This document shows, one piece after another, positions 1 through 8,954 of a DNA stretch of 40,681 bases. The DNA is taken from positions 1 through 40,681 of the forward strand of contig JBBQSD010000047.1 in the NCBI GenBank assembly GCA_038214135.1, in the 5' to 3' direction. Under the pieces are notes generated by a model that saw only the letters and a program-made list of their open reading frames with translations, was not told the origin of the DNA and did no database searches. Made by a program: the position numbers and the translations under genes. The DNA is from JANLSE01 sp038214135 (GTDB lineage Bacteria > Chloroflexota > Chloroflexia > Chloroflexales > Roseiflexaceae). The number at the start of each line of letters is the position of its first letter. Position 1 is the first letter of the stretch.

Positions 1-557
1 GATTTCATCTCGGTGAGCGCGAGCACCTGGATCGTCAGGCGTCGTGGTGACGGGCCACCACAATTCGGTGGGCTACCAGTGGTGATCAGGTTCTCCCAGA
101 AATCCACGCTCGTCCAGTTCGGGCGCACATACGAACGTGACAGCACTAATACTGGGTAGCCAAGCATTTCATCATAATCGATCTGGCGAGCACTAAACAC
201 TCGCTGGCAGATGCAATGCGCCATTGATGGCATACAACGAACTGACGGAATCTCCTCGATCTGATTGGCAAGATCAAACAATTCTGGGACGCTCAACACA
301 TCGAGCCAGGCAACTTCGCAGGTATTCCGCAGCGCCCGTGGCGTCTGACCTGCCCGCACCTCAAGCTGCTGATAACAGTTTGTGCCCCGATATTCAACCC
401 TGAGGCTCAGCCGATAGCTGCCATACCCAGCCGCCGACCAACGAGCACGCACGTCACTATGGATCTGTGGCGGTGTTGCCATCGCTGTTAGCAGTGCCAG
501 GCACATTACCATGCCAAGGATACCAAATACCGTCATTCGGAATATGCGACGCTGCAT
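1..557 (-). CDS. Exported protein of unknown function, 3' end cut by window (DUF6174-like)
   Basis: The start at 557 is preceded by GGGAGGA seven bases upstream, a good ribosome binding site. About 185 codons are visible and the frame is still open at position 1. Residues 1-30 form a short basic stretch and a hydrophobic segment (VFGILGMVMCLALL), so the protein is probably secreted or membrane-anchored. The rest has the pattern YRLSLRVEYRG, a cysteine, 'EVRAGQ', later 'CMPSMAHCICQRVF', then 'IDYDEMLGYPV'. This order of YRL / C / VRxG / C / YDxxLGYP resembles my memory of small DUF6174-type lipoproteins, but this is only a resemblance. No enzymatic motif is visible. It is the first gene after a 143-base gap and is not obviously in an operon with the acyl-CoA dehydrogenase. 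Confidence 0.7.
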   Translation of the reverse strand, partial: MQRRIFRMTVFGILGMVMCLALLTAMATPPQIHSDVRARWSAAGYGSYRLSLRVEYRGTNCYQQLEVRAGQTPRALRNTCEVAWLDVLSVPELFDLANQIEEIPSVRCMPSMAHCICQRVFSARQIDYDEMLGYPVLVLSRSYVRPNWTSVDFWENLITTGSPPNCGGPSPRRLTIQVLALTEMK

Positions 558-700
558 TGAATTCCTCCCGTCATTGGGCTATGCTATGTTGTATTCAGAA
601 GTCAGAATAGCACTTTATCAACGCTGATGAGCGACTTAGAGCATTTCTTTTGTTTCTGTCTTTGATATTCTGAATGCTGACTCCTGACTCCGATTTCCGG
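558..700. repeat. Intergenic gap with CTGACTCC-type short repeats
   Basis: Between the exported protein and the acyl-CoA dehydrogenase stop codon. It contains ATTCAGAAGTCAGAATAG (591-608) and GAATGCTGACTCCTGACTCC (672-691). The second lies 10 bases downstream of the acd stop and belongs to the repeat family also seen next to the stop codons at 11339, 15298 and 16741. No clear promoter was found for the exported protein. Confidence 0.5.
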
Positions 701-1840
701 CTACTTCATCAATTCCCGCGCAATAACCATACGCTGGATCTCGCTGGTACCCTCATAAATCTCGGTAATCTTCGCATCGCGGAAAAACCGTTCAACTGGA
801 TACTCCTTGGAATAGCCATTCGAGCCATGCACCTGAATGGCCTTGGTTGCTACCCACATCGCCGTTTCCGATGCAAAGACTTTGGCCATCGATGCTGCGC
901 TCACATAATCGAGATGCTGATCCTTACGCCAGGCCGCTTCGTAGGTCAACAAGCGAGCAGCCTTGATCCTTGTTGCCATATCGGCCAGTGTAAACCCAAC
1001 CGCCTGAAATTCGCCAATCGGCTTGCCAAACTGCTCACGAATTTTGGCATACCCCAGTGCTTCCTCATAGGCACCCTGGGCAATCCCAAGCGCCTGTGCC
1101 GCAATCCCGATCCGCCCAGCATTCAGGATCGTCAGCGCTATTTTGAAACCCTGGCCCTCCTCACCCAAACGACGCCAGGCTGGCACGCGATACCCATCAT
1201 ACGCCATCTGGCAGGAGTGTGCGCTGCGAATACCAAGCTTATTCTCGACTTTCACAACACTCACACCCGGCGCGTGCGTGTCGATCAGAAACGCACTGAT
1301 ACCACGCGAACCCTTGGAGGAATCTGTCATGGCCATGAGAATAATTGTATCCGCATGATCGCCATTTGTAACCCAGTTCTTTACTCCCTGAATCAGATAA
1401 CCATCACCATCCCGAACCGCAGTGGTTGTTTGTGCGGCCGCATCCGAACCAGCACCCGGCTCGGAGAGTGAGAATGCACCAAGTGCCCGCCCAGATGCCA
1501 ATGGGGTGAGCAATTCATGCTTCTGCTGCTCGGTACCAAATTGTTCGAGCCCATAACAGACCAAGGAATTATTGACTGAGGCAATCACACCAAGCGAGGC
1601 ATCGACCCGCGAAAGCTCCTCGATCACAATCGCATATGCGATATAATCCAGGCCAGCCCCACCATACTGCTCATCGACCGAGACGCCCATAAAGCCAAGC
1701 TGGCCCATCTTGCGCACAAGCTCGGTCGGCCATTGCATCTGTTCATCGCGCGCCGCAACCGTTGGTCGAGCTTCACGCTCGGCAAACTCGCGGACTGTCT
1801 GACGCAATAATTCATGATCCGCAGTTGCTGCGAAATTCAT
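701..1840 (-). CDS. Acyl-CoA dehydrogenase, short/medium-chain type
   Basis: Flavoprotein of 379 residues, the normal length for the family, catalysing alpha,beta-dehydrogenation of acyl-CoA with electrons passed to ETF. The start at 1840 (MNFAATADHELL) has GGGGAG five bases upstream; a longer in-frame start at 1891 lacks such support. Visible family signatures are the N-terminal helical domain (about 1-110), the FAD/substrate motif GAFSLSEPGAGSDA, the middle beta domain (WVTNGDHAD), and the C-terminal helical domain ending in IYEGTSEIQR, where the Glu of YEGT is the usual catalytic base. It resembles butyryl-CoA dehydrogenases, but chain length cannot be fixed from sequence. It lies 210 bases downstream of actF on the same strand, so read-through is possible, but a functional link to Complex III is not shown. 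A likely role is fatty-acid or branched amino-acid oxidation. Confidence 0.93.
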   Translation of the reverse strand: MNFAATADHELLRQTVREFAEREARPTVAARDEQMQWPTELVRKMGQLGFMGVSVDEQYGGAGLDYIAYAIVIEELSRVDASLGVIASVNNSLVCYGLEQFGTEQQKHELLTPLASGRALGAFSLSEPGAGSDAAAQTTTAVRDGDGYLIQGVKNWVTNGDHADTIILMAMTDSSKGSRGISAFLIDTHAPGVSVVKVENKLGIRSAHSCQMAYDGYRVPAWRRLGEEGQGFKIALTILNAGRIGIAAQALGIAQGAYEEALGYAKIREQFGKPIGEFQAVGFTLADMATRIKAARLLTYEAAWRKDQHLDYVSAASMAKVFASETAMWVATKAIQVHGSNGYSKEYPVERFFRDAKITEIYEGTSEIQRMVIARELMK

Positions 1841-1953
1841 ACGAGCTCCCCATTGGCAAACCGCCGCATAGATCATACCATCAGATCGCAAAATCGGCCA
1901 CAGGGATGATCCCTATGGCCGATTCAGATTCGATACAACTATGGAGCTTACAG

Positions 1954-2002
1954 AAGGAACAAGTGAACATGGAACAATGTGCGGCTTGTTCGTTTGTTCC
2001 TT
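1954..2002. terminator. Imperfect hairpin between actF and acd
   Basis: AAGGAACAA (1954-1962) is complementary to TTGTTCCTT (1994-2002), and additional GAACA/TTGTTC pairs extend it inwards. It is in the 210-base gap downstream of actF and could terminate or attenuate act transcription. GAACAA occurs several more times up to 2045. There is no convincing U-tract, so the terminator role is an inference. Confidence 0.35.
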
Positions 2003-2050
2003 TGGTGCAGAACAAAAGAACAAGAGTCTGATGGTTCGTTGTTCTCCCTA

Positions 2051-3280
2051 TTAATGTGCTGTTTTTGCTTTTGGCTCACTATGGCTATGGCCGTGAGCCT
2101 CATTCGCCACCTGTCGTTCGAGCTGTGGCATGCGATGATCGTTTGGTGGTAGAAGCGGGCGCTGCTTCAGGTTGCGTGCCCACAGGCTCAACCAGAATGC
2201 ACCAACCGTTATCAGTGTTGCCAGATCGAGCAGGTGGATATGAAAAGCTTCAGGGAAGAATGCTGGCGTCACCGACCAGAAGACAAACACGATCTGAATA
2301 GCAATAATATAGATCGCCGCGATTGTCATTGTTGTGAAGTTACGCTTTGGATGGCGCGAAATCAACCCAAACAATGGAATGAAGAAGTGTCCAATCATCA
2401 ATGTAACAGCCAGAACATCCCAGCCATGCTCCAGGCGATGCCCATACCAGGTTGTCTCTTCGGGGATATTCCCCGACCAGATGATCAGGAATTGCGAGAA
2501 ATTAATGTAGGTCCACAGAATCGTGAACGCAAACATGAACTTGCCAAGATCATGCAATCGATCCACTGGAACATTATAGGGCAGCAGCTTGCGTGATCGC
2601 ATGATCGATAGCGCCAGCACACCCCAGGCCATTGCAGCCAGCAGGCCTTCGATAATGAAGGTGACTGGATACATCGATGAGAACCATTCCGGCTCAAGCG
2701 ACATACCCCAATCGGTTGCAGCCAGGGTAAACAGTAATACAAAGATCGGGATACCAGGGCCGCTTAGCGTAGCCAAGCGATTAACAATCTTTGGATCACC
2801 AGTTCGATCCTGATCAGAAGACCAGCGATTAAGCACGTAGCCGATTCCAATCCATGCTGCAAAATACAGCAAGCCACGAACAATATAGAATGGCTGATTC
2901 AGCCAGACCGACTTAAACTGGAGTACTTTACTCTCAGCAACCTTGGCAGGATCCATCCACGAATAGTTATCGCCCATGCCGATAATCAGAATGAGGAAGA
3001 CAACCAGCAGAACCGGCATTGCCATCAGCGCAGCTTCGAGCATGCGCCGCAGCATCAACCCCCAGACGCCACTCGTTAAATGTTGGATCATCAGCACAAT
3101 CGAAGCGCCGATCGTGAGTGTCATCCAGAAGAAAAAGGCAAACATCAGCGAGTGAAAAAACTGGGCTGGGCCAAGCGCCGCGCCAATACCGCAGACAATT
3201 GCTCCAACCACGCCGACGATCAACGCCAAACGCTGGAAGCGATCTAGTGACGGTCGCCAGTTCTCGGTCTGTGTTAGCAT
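2051..3280 (-). CDS. actF: Alternative Complex III subunit ActF, NrfD-like membrane protein
   Basis: Integral membrane subunit of Alternative Complex III, a quinol:electron-acceptor oxidoreductase replacing cytochrome bc1. At 409 residues it has about ten hydrophobic segments, beginning with LALIVGVVGAIVCGIGAALG and including the region TLTIGASIVLMIQHLT. It is the second, shorter NrfD-like subunit, ActC being the larger. The tail is hydrophilic and His-rich (HGHSHSEPK). The start at 3280 (MLTQTENW) is preferred because GGGG lies seven bases upstream; the longer frame begins with a TTG codon at 3307 and has no ribosome binding site. It is the last gene of the act operon, 66 bases after actE. 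In structures of this complex ActC and ActF form a pseudosymmetric membrane pair. Confidence 0.9.
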   Translation of the reverse strand: MLTQTENWRPSLDRFQRLALIVGVVGAIVCGIGAALGPAQFFHSLMFAFFFWMTLTIGASIVLMIQHLTSGVWGLMLRRMLEAALMAMPVLLVVFLILIIGMGDNYSWMDPAKVAESKVLQFKSVWLNQPFYIVRGLLYFAAWIGIGYVLNRWSSDQDRTGDPKIVNRLATLSGPGIPIFVLLFTLAATDWGMSLEPEWFSSMYPVTFIIEGLLAAMAWGVLALSIMRSRKLLPYNVPVDRLHDLGKFMFAFTILWTYINFSQFLIIWSGNIPEETTWYGHRLEHGWDVLAVTLMIGHFFIPLFGLISRHPKRNFTTMTIAAIYIIAIQIVFVFWSVTPAFFPEAFHIHLLDLATLITVGAFWLSLWARNLKQRPLLPPNDHRMPQLERQVANEAHGHSHSEPKAKTAH

Positions 3281-3346
3281 ATATACCCCGATTGAAGTTA
3301 CGAACAACGAGTTACGAATTTAGCCTCCACCATTGGCTCCAACCAG

Positions 3347-3943
3347 TTATGGTGTTTTTGGAGCTGGTGTTGGTGCCGGTGCTGGTGGGTTCTTCTGAAG
3401 CTCACGAATATAGGCAATAATAGCCCAGCGATCATTTGGATCCTGAATGCGCGAACCATACTGATACATTGCTCCCTTGCCATTGGTAATAACAAAGAAG
3501 TAGTAGCCATTTGGCATGTCCACCATACGCTGATCATAGAATGATGGTGGCGGCGGCTTGAGCAAGCCCGAAACCGTGCCTTTGCCATTACCATTGGCAC
3601 CATGGCAGGCCGAACAGTAGATTGTGAAGCGTTGCTTGCCACGATCAATCAATTCTGGTGTGATTGGAACAGGGCTATCGGTGACGTAATCTCCTGTTCC
3701 ATCTGCCTTCCCTGTTGTGCGAGCATCGGGTGCCGATTGGCTTTGGGCAACAGTATTCGCCAGCAATGGCCGTGCCGAAGATCCATTCGGAAAGAAATCG
3801 CTAGCGGAAAGCGGCTTGTTTTTCGCTTGCTGATACATATCCAAATGGCAGGCACTGGTTAACAGCATCGCCCCCACCAGGAACAGCAACCGAATAATCA
3901 TGGTATGCGGCCGGGTGTGGCCGCGCAGGGTCGCGCTCGACAT
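3347..3943 (-). CDS. actE: Alternative Complex III subunit ActE, monoheme cytochrome c lipoprotein
   Basis: Monoheme cytochrome c of 198 residues. The N-terminus is a signal sequence ending in the lipobox LTSAC, so the mature protein is probably anchored by lipid at Cys32. One heme motif, CSACH, sits near residue 113 and is followed by GANGNGKG. A Met around GAMYQYG or MVDMPNGYYF could be the distal ligand. The C-terminus is a Pro/Ala-rich tail (NPPAPAPTPAP). The start at 3943 has GGGAG eight bases upstream; a second Met at 3901 has no ribosome binding site. The gene follows actD by 11 bases, so translation is probably coupled. Within the complex it passes electrons from the ActA/ActB side towards a soluble acceptor or oxidase; no such acceptor is encoded next door. 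Confidence 0.9.
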   Translation of the reverse strand: MSSATLRGHTRPHTMIIRLLFLVGAMLLTSACHLDMYQQAKNKPLSASDFFPNGSSARPLLANTVAQSQSAPDARTTGKADGTGDYVTDSPVPITPELIDRGKQRFTIYCSACHGANGNGKGTVSGLLKPPPPSFYDQRMVDMPNGYYFFVITNGKGAMYQYGSRIQDPNDRWAIIAYIRELQKNPPAPAPTPAPKTP

Positions 3944-3954
3944 CCTGGGGCTCC

Positions 3955-4527
3955 CTAGTTTTCAACTTCAGAAACGGCCTGTGCGCCAAGGCTCTCCAAG
4001 AAGCGGCGCGTTTGAGTCGCGTCATACTTCGAGTCTTTGGCCTCAATACACAGAAAAAAGAGATCGCTCGATGCTCGTTCGAAACGCGGCGTATTCGAGA
4101 CCGGATGGTATGGCTGCGGAAACCCACATACCCAAAACAGCCCAAACACTGCCGAGAACGCCGCAAACAGAACCATACCCTCAAATGTCACCGGAATAAA
4201 GGCTGGCCAACTGAAATACGGGCGACCGCCAATATTGATTGGGTAATCGATGACATTCACCCAGGATTGGAAACCAAACAGCCCAATTGCACCAGTCAGC
4301 CCGCCAGCAAAGATTAGCCAGGGCAAACGGGTTGGCTTGAACCCAAGTGCCTCATCCAAGCCATGAACTGGGAATGGAGTATAGGCATCCATCGTCCGAT
4401 AACCAGCTGCCTTGGCCTTCTCAGCAGCCTCGGTCAGCGCCTCAGCGTTATCGAACTCGGCGACCAAGCCATAAACGCCAGGGCTCGGCTTTACCGCCGG
4501 TACAGCGGATGCTCTTGGCTTAAACAT
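3955..4527 (-). CDS. actD: Alternative Complex III subunit ActD (DUF3341)
   Basis: DUF3341 family subunit of 190 residues. The N-terminal soluble part (VYGLVAEFDNAEALTEAAEKAKAAGYR) has the ferredoxin-like pattern typical of ActD. Two membrane segments follow (LPWLIFAGGLTGAIGLFGF and a second around FEGMVLFAAFSAVFGLFWV), then a C-terminal soluble part ending in DATQTRRFLESLGA. The start at 4527 is preceded by AAGGAGG with good spacing, 27 bases after the actC stop. In the family it is a peripheral/membrane subunit without cofactors that stabilises the complex. Its presence shows that this is a full-length act cluster. Confidence 0.93.
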   Translation of the reverse strand: MFKPRASAVPAVKPSPGVYGLVAEFDNAEALTEAAEKAKAAGYRTMDAYTPFPVHGLDEALGFKPTRLPWLIFAGGLTGAIGLFGFQSWVNVIDYPINIGGRPYFSWPAFIPVTFEGMVLFAAFSAVFGLFWVCGFPQPYHPVSNTPRFERASSDLFFLCIEAKDSKYDATQTRRFLESLGAQAVSEVEN

Positions 4528-4554
4528 CGCATACCTCCTTGGCCAGCATTAGTG

Positions 4555-5937
4555 CTAATCGTGCCCTTGCGTCTTATGAACCAAATCGCGAACCTCGAAG
4601 CTTGCAATCATTGGCAACAAGCGAATAAACAGGAAGAACAGGAAGAAGAACAAACCAAATGAACCAATATAGGTCGCCCAGTCCCATACCGTTGGCGTAT
4701 AGGAACCCCACGACGCCGGCAGAAAATCGCGCGTTAGGCTCAGAACAATGATCACCCAGCGCTCAAACCACATACCGATATTAATGAAAATCGAGATGAT
4801 GAACAAAGCAGGCAGATTCTGGCGAATGCGCCGCGACCACAATAACTGCGGGATCAACACATTGCAGATGATCAGCGCCCAGTACGTCCAAGCATACGGC
4901 CCAATCGTACGCGTCAGAATCACCTCATACTCATACAGATTCCCGCTATACCAGGAATAAAAAACCTCGCCAAAGTACCCGTATGACACAATCAAGCCAC
5001 TGGCCAGCATGACCTTACTCATCACATCGAAATGCTTCATTGTGATCAGGTCGTGCAGCTTATACCAGCGCCGAATTGGAACGAGTAGGTTGATCACCAT
5101 TGCGAAGCCACAATAGACAGCACCAGCCACGAAATAGGGCGGGAAGACGGTCACATGCCAGCCTGGGATCTGGGCAACGGCAAAGTCGAAGCTGATGATC
5201 GAGTGAACCGAAAGCACCAATGGTGTTGAAAGGCCAGCCAAAATCAGCGTAACCATCTCAAAGCGCTGCCAGTGTTTGGCAGAACCACGCCAGCCAAGCG
5301 ATGCCAGACCATAGAAGCGCTTGACCCACACATTCTTTGCGCGATCACGCAGTGTTGCCAGATCCGGCACAAGGCCCACGAACCAGAACAACACCGAGAC
5401 AGCTGCATAGGTCGAAATCGCAAACACATCCCATTCGAGTGGGCTGCGGAACTGTGGCCACATGCCCAGGGTGCTTGGGTAGGGCAAGAACCAATAATCG
5501 AGCCACGGGCGGCCAGTATGGATCAGCGGGTAGATACCAGCGCACGCAACGGCAAAAATCGTCATCGCTTCTGCGGCCCGGTTGATCGACGTACGCCAAT
5601 CCTGGCGGAACAGCAACAGAATGGCCGAGATCAGCGTTCCCGCATGGCCAATACCGATCCACCACACAAAGTTGATGATATCGAAGCCCCATGCGACCGG
5701 GATGTTAATACCCCAGATACCAACACCAATGGTAAATAACGTTACCAGTGAGAACAGGTACATGATCAAGAGCAAACCAGCCAACACGAAACCAATCGGC
5801 CATCCCCACGGAGTCTTCTTGATCGGTGCAAGTACAATATCACTGACCGTCGCCGTCACCTTTTCGAGGGTCTGGTTCGGGCCAAGCAATGCATCGTACG
5901 TCTCAGTGGGAGTGCTCTTGTTGAGCTGTGACTGCAT
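4555..5937 (-). CDS. actC: Alternative Complex III subunit ActC, NrfD/PsrC-type quinone-binding membrane protein
   Basis: Membrane subunit of 460 residues with about ten hydrophobic segments, e.g. WPIGFVLAGLLLIMYLFSLV and FVWWIGIGHAGTLISAILLL. The motif WWIGIGHAGTLISA is characteristic of the NrfD/PsrC family in these complexes; the quinol site is thought to lie on the periplasmic face near ActB. The start at 5937 (MQSQLN) is chosen because GGAG, at the end of actB, lies nine bases upstream. A longer frame begins with TTG inside actB and is less likely. The gene begins four bases after the actB stop codon, indicating tight coupling of the iron-sulfur and membrane subunits. Confidence 0.93.
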   Translation of the reverse strand: MQSQLNKSTPTETYDALLGPNQTLEKVTATVSDIVLAPIKKTPWGWPIGFVLAGLLLIMYLFSLVTLFTIGVGIWGINIPVAWGFDIINFVWWIGIGHAGTLISAILLLFRQDWRTSINRAAEAMTIFAVACAGIYPLIHTGRPWLDYWFLPYPSTLGMWPQFRSPLEWDVFAISTYAAVSVLFWFVGLVPDLATLRDRAKNVWVKRFYGLASLGWRGSAKHWQRFEMVTLILAGLSTPLVLSVHSIISFDFAVAQIPGWHVTVFPPYFVAGAVYCGFAMVINLLVPIRRWYKLHDLITMKHFDVMSKVMLASGLIVSYGYFGEVFYSWYSGNLYEYEVILTRTIGPYAWTYWALIICNVLIPQLLWSRRIRQNLPALFIISIFINIGMWFERWVIIVLSLTRDFLPASWGSYTPTVWDWATYIGSFGLFFFLFFLFIRLLPMIASFEVRDLVHKTQGHD

Positions 5938-5941
5938 CTGG

Positions 5942-8935
5942 CTACTCCGTCTTCTGCTCGGCACCGCCAAGCTCCGGGTTCACGTTGCGTAGGCGAGCCA
6001 TGTAGCTAGTGCGCGGGCGATTATTGAGCTTTTCAAGAACAGTGAACGTCAGTGGTTCAGCCTTCAGCTTCGTCACCTGAGCATTGGCATCATTGATGTT
6101 CCCAAACACAATTGCTTGCGTCGGGCAGGCTTGCTGGCATGCTGTGACAATCTCGTTATCCTGGATCGTCCGATCCGCCTTTTCGGCCTCGATTCGGGCT
6201 TCGCTAATGCGCTGCACGCAGTAGGTACACTTCTCCATCACACCCCGTGAACGAACTGTGACATCGGGGTTGCGGCCCAGTTTAAGCGATTTGGTTGTCT
6301 CATCGCTATACTGCAAGAAGTTGAAGCGCCGAACTTTATACGGGCAGTTATTCGAGCAATACTTCGTTCCGACACAGCGGTTATAGGTCATCACATTCAG
6401 CCCCTCTGAGTCGTGCGATGTTGCTCCCACCGGGCACACAATCTCACAGGGGGCATTCTCACAATGCTGGCACATCATTGGCTGCGGGTAGATCTGCGGG
6501 TCGTTCTCATCCCCCGCAAAGTATTGGTCGAGCCTGATCCACTGCAACTCACGGCCCTTCGAGACCTCATCCTTGCCAACAATTGCAATGTTATTCTCGG
6601 CCTGACACGCAACTGTACACACATTACAGCCAGTACAGACATTCAGGTCGATCGACAGGCCCCATGCATAGGACTTATACTCATAGGCTGGGAAGAGTGA
6701 GATAACCTCGTGATGCTCCTCTTTGTGCAGAAACTCTTCATTCTTGATGAACTCATCGAGCGTGCCAGTCGGAACGATATCGTCCTTGCGACCCTCAAGC
6801 GCAAAATGCAACTGTGTGAGCGCTAACTCATAGCGCTGGCCCAGTTTACGAACCTGCAGCCCACCCCCGAAATAGGGAGCAGCCGTTGTTCGCAGGCTGT
6901 AGGCATTAAACCCACCAGCCGCCGCTGCCGTCCGGCCAGCCTTGGTGCGGCCATAGCCAAGGTGAACGACAACGCTCTTCTCGGCATGCCCAGGCACCAC
7001 CAGCGCCGCAGCATTAACGATCTTGCCACCATAATTCAGCTCAACCAGATCGCTTGATGTGACGCCCAATTCCTTGGCCGTCGCCGGGCTCATATATGCT
7101 GCATTATCCCAGGTGACTTTCGTGATTGGCTTGGGCAGCTCCTGCAGCCAGCCATTATTGGCATAGAAGCCATCGCCAATTGAGGGATCGGGGCGAAAGA
7201 CGATTTCGATATCCTGAGCCGGAGCGGCTGGAGCCTGTGCAGCGAAATCGGTACTGACCGAGACACTCACCGGCTTGGTGGCATTACTCTTGGCAAAGCC
7301 ATCGTGGAGTATCTGGAACCAGGCCTTGTCGAAATCGCCACTCGCCGCCTGCCCACGCCAGAAGTTTGTCAGCGCAACATACCCTGCTGCATCTGGCGTG
7401 CCAAGCAATGCATGGATCACATCAGATGCCGATTTACCATCGTACAGCGGCGCAATCAATGGCTGAATGATCGTCACGGTGCCATCATGGGCGCGTGCAT
7501 CGCCCCATTCCTCAAGATAGTGGGTTGCGTTGATATGCCAACTTGCCACCGATGATGTTTCATCGACATACAAACTCTGGTGGATACTCAGCGGCACCTG
7601 CCCAAGTGCGCCAGCAAAATCCAGATCGGCAGGCGCATTATAGATTGGATTACCGCCAAGCAACAACAGCACCTTGACCTGCCCAGCCCGCATCTCATCA
7701 GTCAACGCCTTGATCGACTCAAACTGAATCGATGGGTTTGCATCAACGGGTTCCACGTATGTGACCGTCGTACCAACATTGCCAAGCGTCTGGTTGATTA
7801 CATTGGCGAGGGCGTGAACACTGCTCGGCTGACCATCACCAACAACGACAATACTCTTGCCTTTGTTGGCTAGCAGATCCTTCGCAACTGCCGCAGCCCA
7901 CTTACTCTCCTTCTCCGAGAGCGCCGCACCAGCAGCAACACCAGCAGTACTAAGGCCCTGTGCAATTGCTCGCGTCAGGCTTTCGATTGCGGATGCGCGA
8001 ACCGGTAAGCGGTGATCGGCAAGCGAGCCGGTCGGGGTTGGAGTTGGTTCAGCGACATACAATCGGTTCGATGTATGGTTTTCTTTCCGCACCCGCCGCC
8101 GGTCAGCAACATCACGGGCATAGCGCACGCTGCCAACGCCAGTCGCCATAAAATCCGAGTCGAGCGCGACAATAACATCGGCTTTGCTGAAATCGTAGAC
8201 GGGATGGGCATCCTGACCGAAGGCCAATCGAGCGCCACCAGTCGCTCCATCGCGGGCAAGCGGCTCATACTGATACCACTTCGCGCTTGGGAACGCCTGA
8301 AGCAACGTACGAATATCGGCTGCGAGTGTTGGCGAGGTGATCGTTTCCGTCAGAATACGAACACCAGCCCCCTGCGCACCTTTCTCAGCAGTTAGCGCTG
8401 CCGTCGCAGCAGCAACAAAATCCTGCCAGGTACTTGGCTGCCCACTCTTGAGCACACCAGTTGATCGATCTGGATCGTACATCGTCAGAATAGATGCCTG
8501 CGCGAAAATATCGGTGGCACCCTTGCTAGATGGATGCTCGGGGTTGCCCTCAATTTTGGTCGGGCGGCCCTCGTGGCTTTCCGCCAGCAAGCCAAGTGCA
8601 TAGCCCTGTTGGACAATCCCAGTCGCATAGAACAGCGATTTCCCAGGAATGACCAACTCCGGCTGGCGAACATACGGAACAATCGTTCGGGGGGGCGGCT
8701 TGATCGCAAACTGGCAACCAGTCAGGCTCGCCAGTGCTAACGAAGCACCCATCAGCTTGAGAAACGACCGTCGGCTGGCCGGATCGCGCATTTCCGCAGC
8801 TCCCTGTGGAAACTCGCGGCCAAGCCATTCCTCAAATGTCGGTGTTTGAGCCAATTCTTCGAGGCTGCGCCAGAATTCCTTGCCTCGGCTTGCGGCACCC
8901 TGCGCGCCGGAATCACGTAGTTGCTTCGTCATCAT
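5942..8935 (-). CDS. actB: Alternative Complex III subunit ActB, molybdopterin-like/iron-sulfur fusion with Tat signal
   Basis: Largest peripheral subunit, 997 residues. A Tat-type signal (SRRSFLKLMGASLALASLTGC) near residues 53-73 follows a soluble N-terminus with the 'EFWRSLEELAQTPTFEEWLGREFP' type motif; the cysteine after the hydrophobic part suggests a lipoprotein. Residues about 80-730 are the molybdopterin-oxidoreductase-like half, which in this family carries no cofactor. The C-terminal quarter is a four-cluster ferredoxin domain: CTGCNVCTVAC, CQHCENAPCEIVC, CVGTKYCSNNC and CTYCVQRI with a later CQQACPTQAI. It gives an electron wire between the quinol site in ActC and the hemes of ActA. 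The start is ATGATG at 8935/8932 with GGGA upstream, 19 bases after actA. Confidence 0.95.
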   Translation of the reverse strand: MMTKQLRDSGAQGAASRGKEFWRSLEELAQTPTFEEWLGREFPQGAAEMRDPASRRSFLKLMGASLALASLTGCQFAIKPPPRTIVPYVRQPELVIPGKSLFYATGIVQQGYALGLLAESHEGRPTKIEGNPEHPSSKGATDIFAQASILTMYDPDRSTGVLKSGQPSTWQDFVAAATAALTAEKGAQGAGVRILTETITSPTLAADIRTLLQAFPSAKWYQYEPLARDGATGGARLAFGQDAHPVYDFSKADVIVALDSDFMATGVGSVRYARDVADRRRVRKENHTSNRLYVAEPTPTPTGSLADHRLPVRASAIESLTRAIAQGLSTAGVAAGAALSEKESKWAAAVAKDLLANKGKSIVVVGDGQPSSVHALANVINQTLGNVGTTVTYVEPVDANPSIQFESIKALTDEMRAGQVKVLLLLGGNPIYNAPADLDFAGALGQVPLSIHQSLYVDETSSVASWHINATHYLEEWGDARAHDGTVTIIQPLIAPLYDGKSASDVIHALLGTPDAAGYVALTNFWRGQAASGDFDKAWFQILHDGFAKSNATKPVSVSVSTDFAAQAPAAPAQDIEIVFRPDPSIGDGFYANNGWLQELPKPITKVTWDNAAYMSPATAKELGVTSSDLVELNYGGKIVNAAALVVPGHAEKSVVVHLGYGRTKAGRTAAAAGGFNAYSLRTTAAPYFGGGLQVRKLGQRYELALTQLHFALEGRKDDIVPTGTLDEFIKNEEFLHKEEHHEVISLFPAYEYKSYAWGLSIDLNVCTGCNVCTVACQAENNIAIVGKDEVSKGRELQWIRLDQYFAGDENDPQIYPQPMMCQHCENAPCEIVCPVGATSHDSEGLNVMTYNRCVGTKYCSNNCPYKVRRFNFLQYSDETTKSLKLGRNPDVTVRSRGVMEKCTYCVQRISEARIEAEKADRTIQDNEIVTACQQACPTQAIVFGNINDANAQVTKLKAEPLTFTVLEKLNNRPRTSYMARLRNVNPELGGAEQKTE

Positions 8936-8954
8936 CTATCCCAAGCTATCAACA

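Noticed and set aside
674..1471. Plus-strand frame of 265 codons opposite acyl-CoA dehydrogenase
   Set aside because: It is the antisense shadow of a well supported gene and has no family features.
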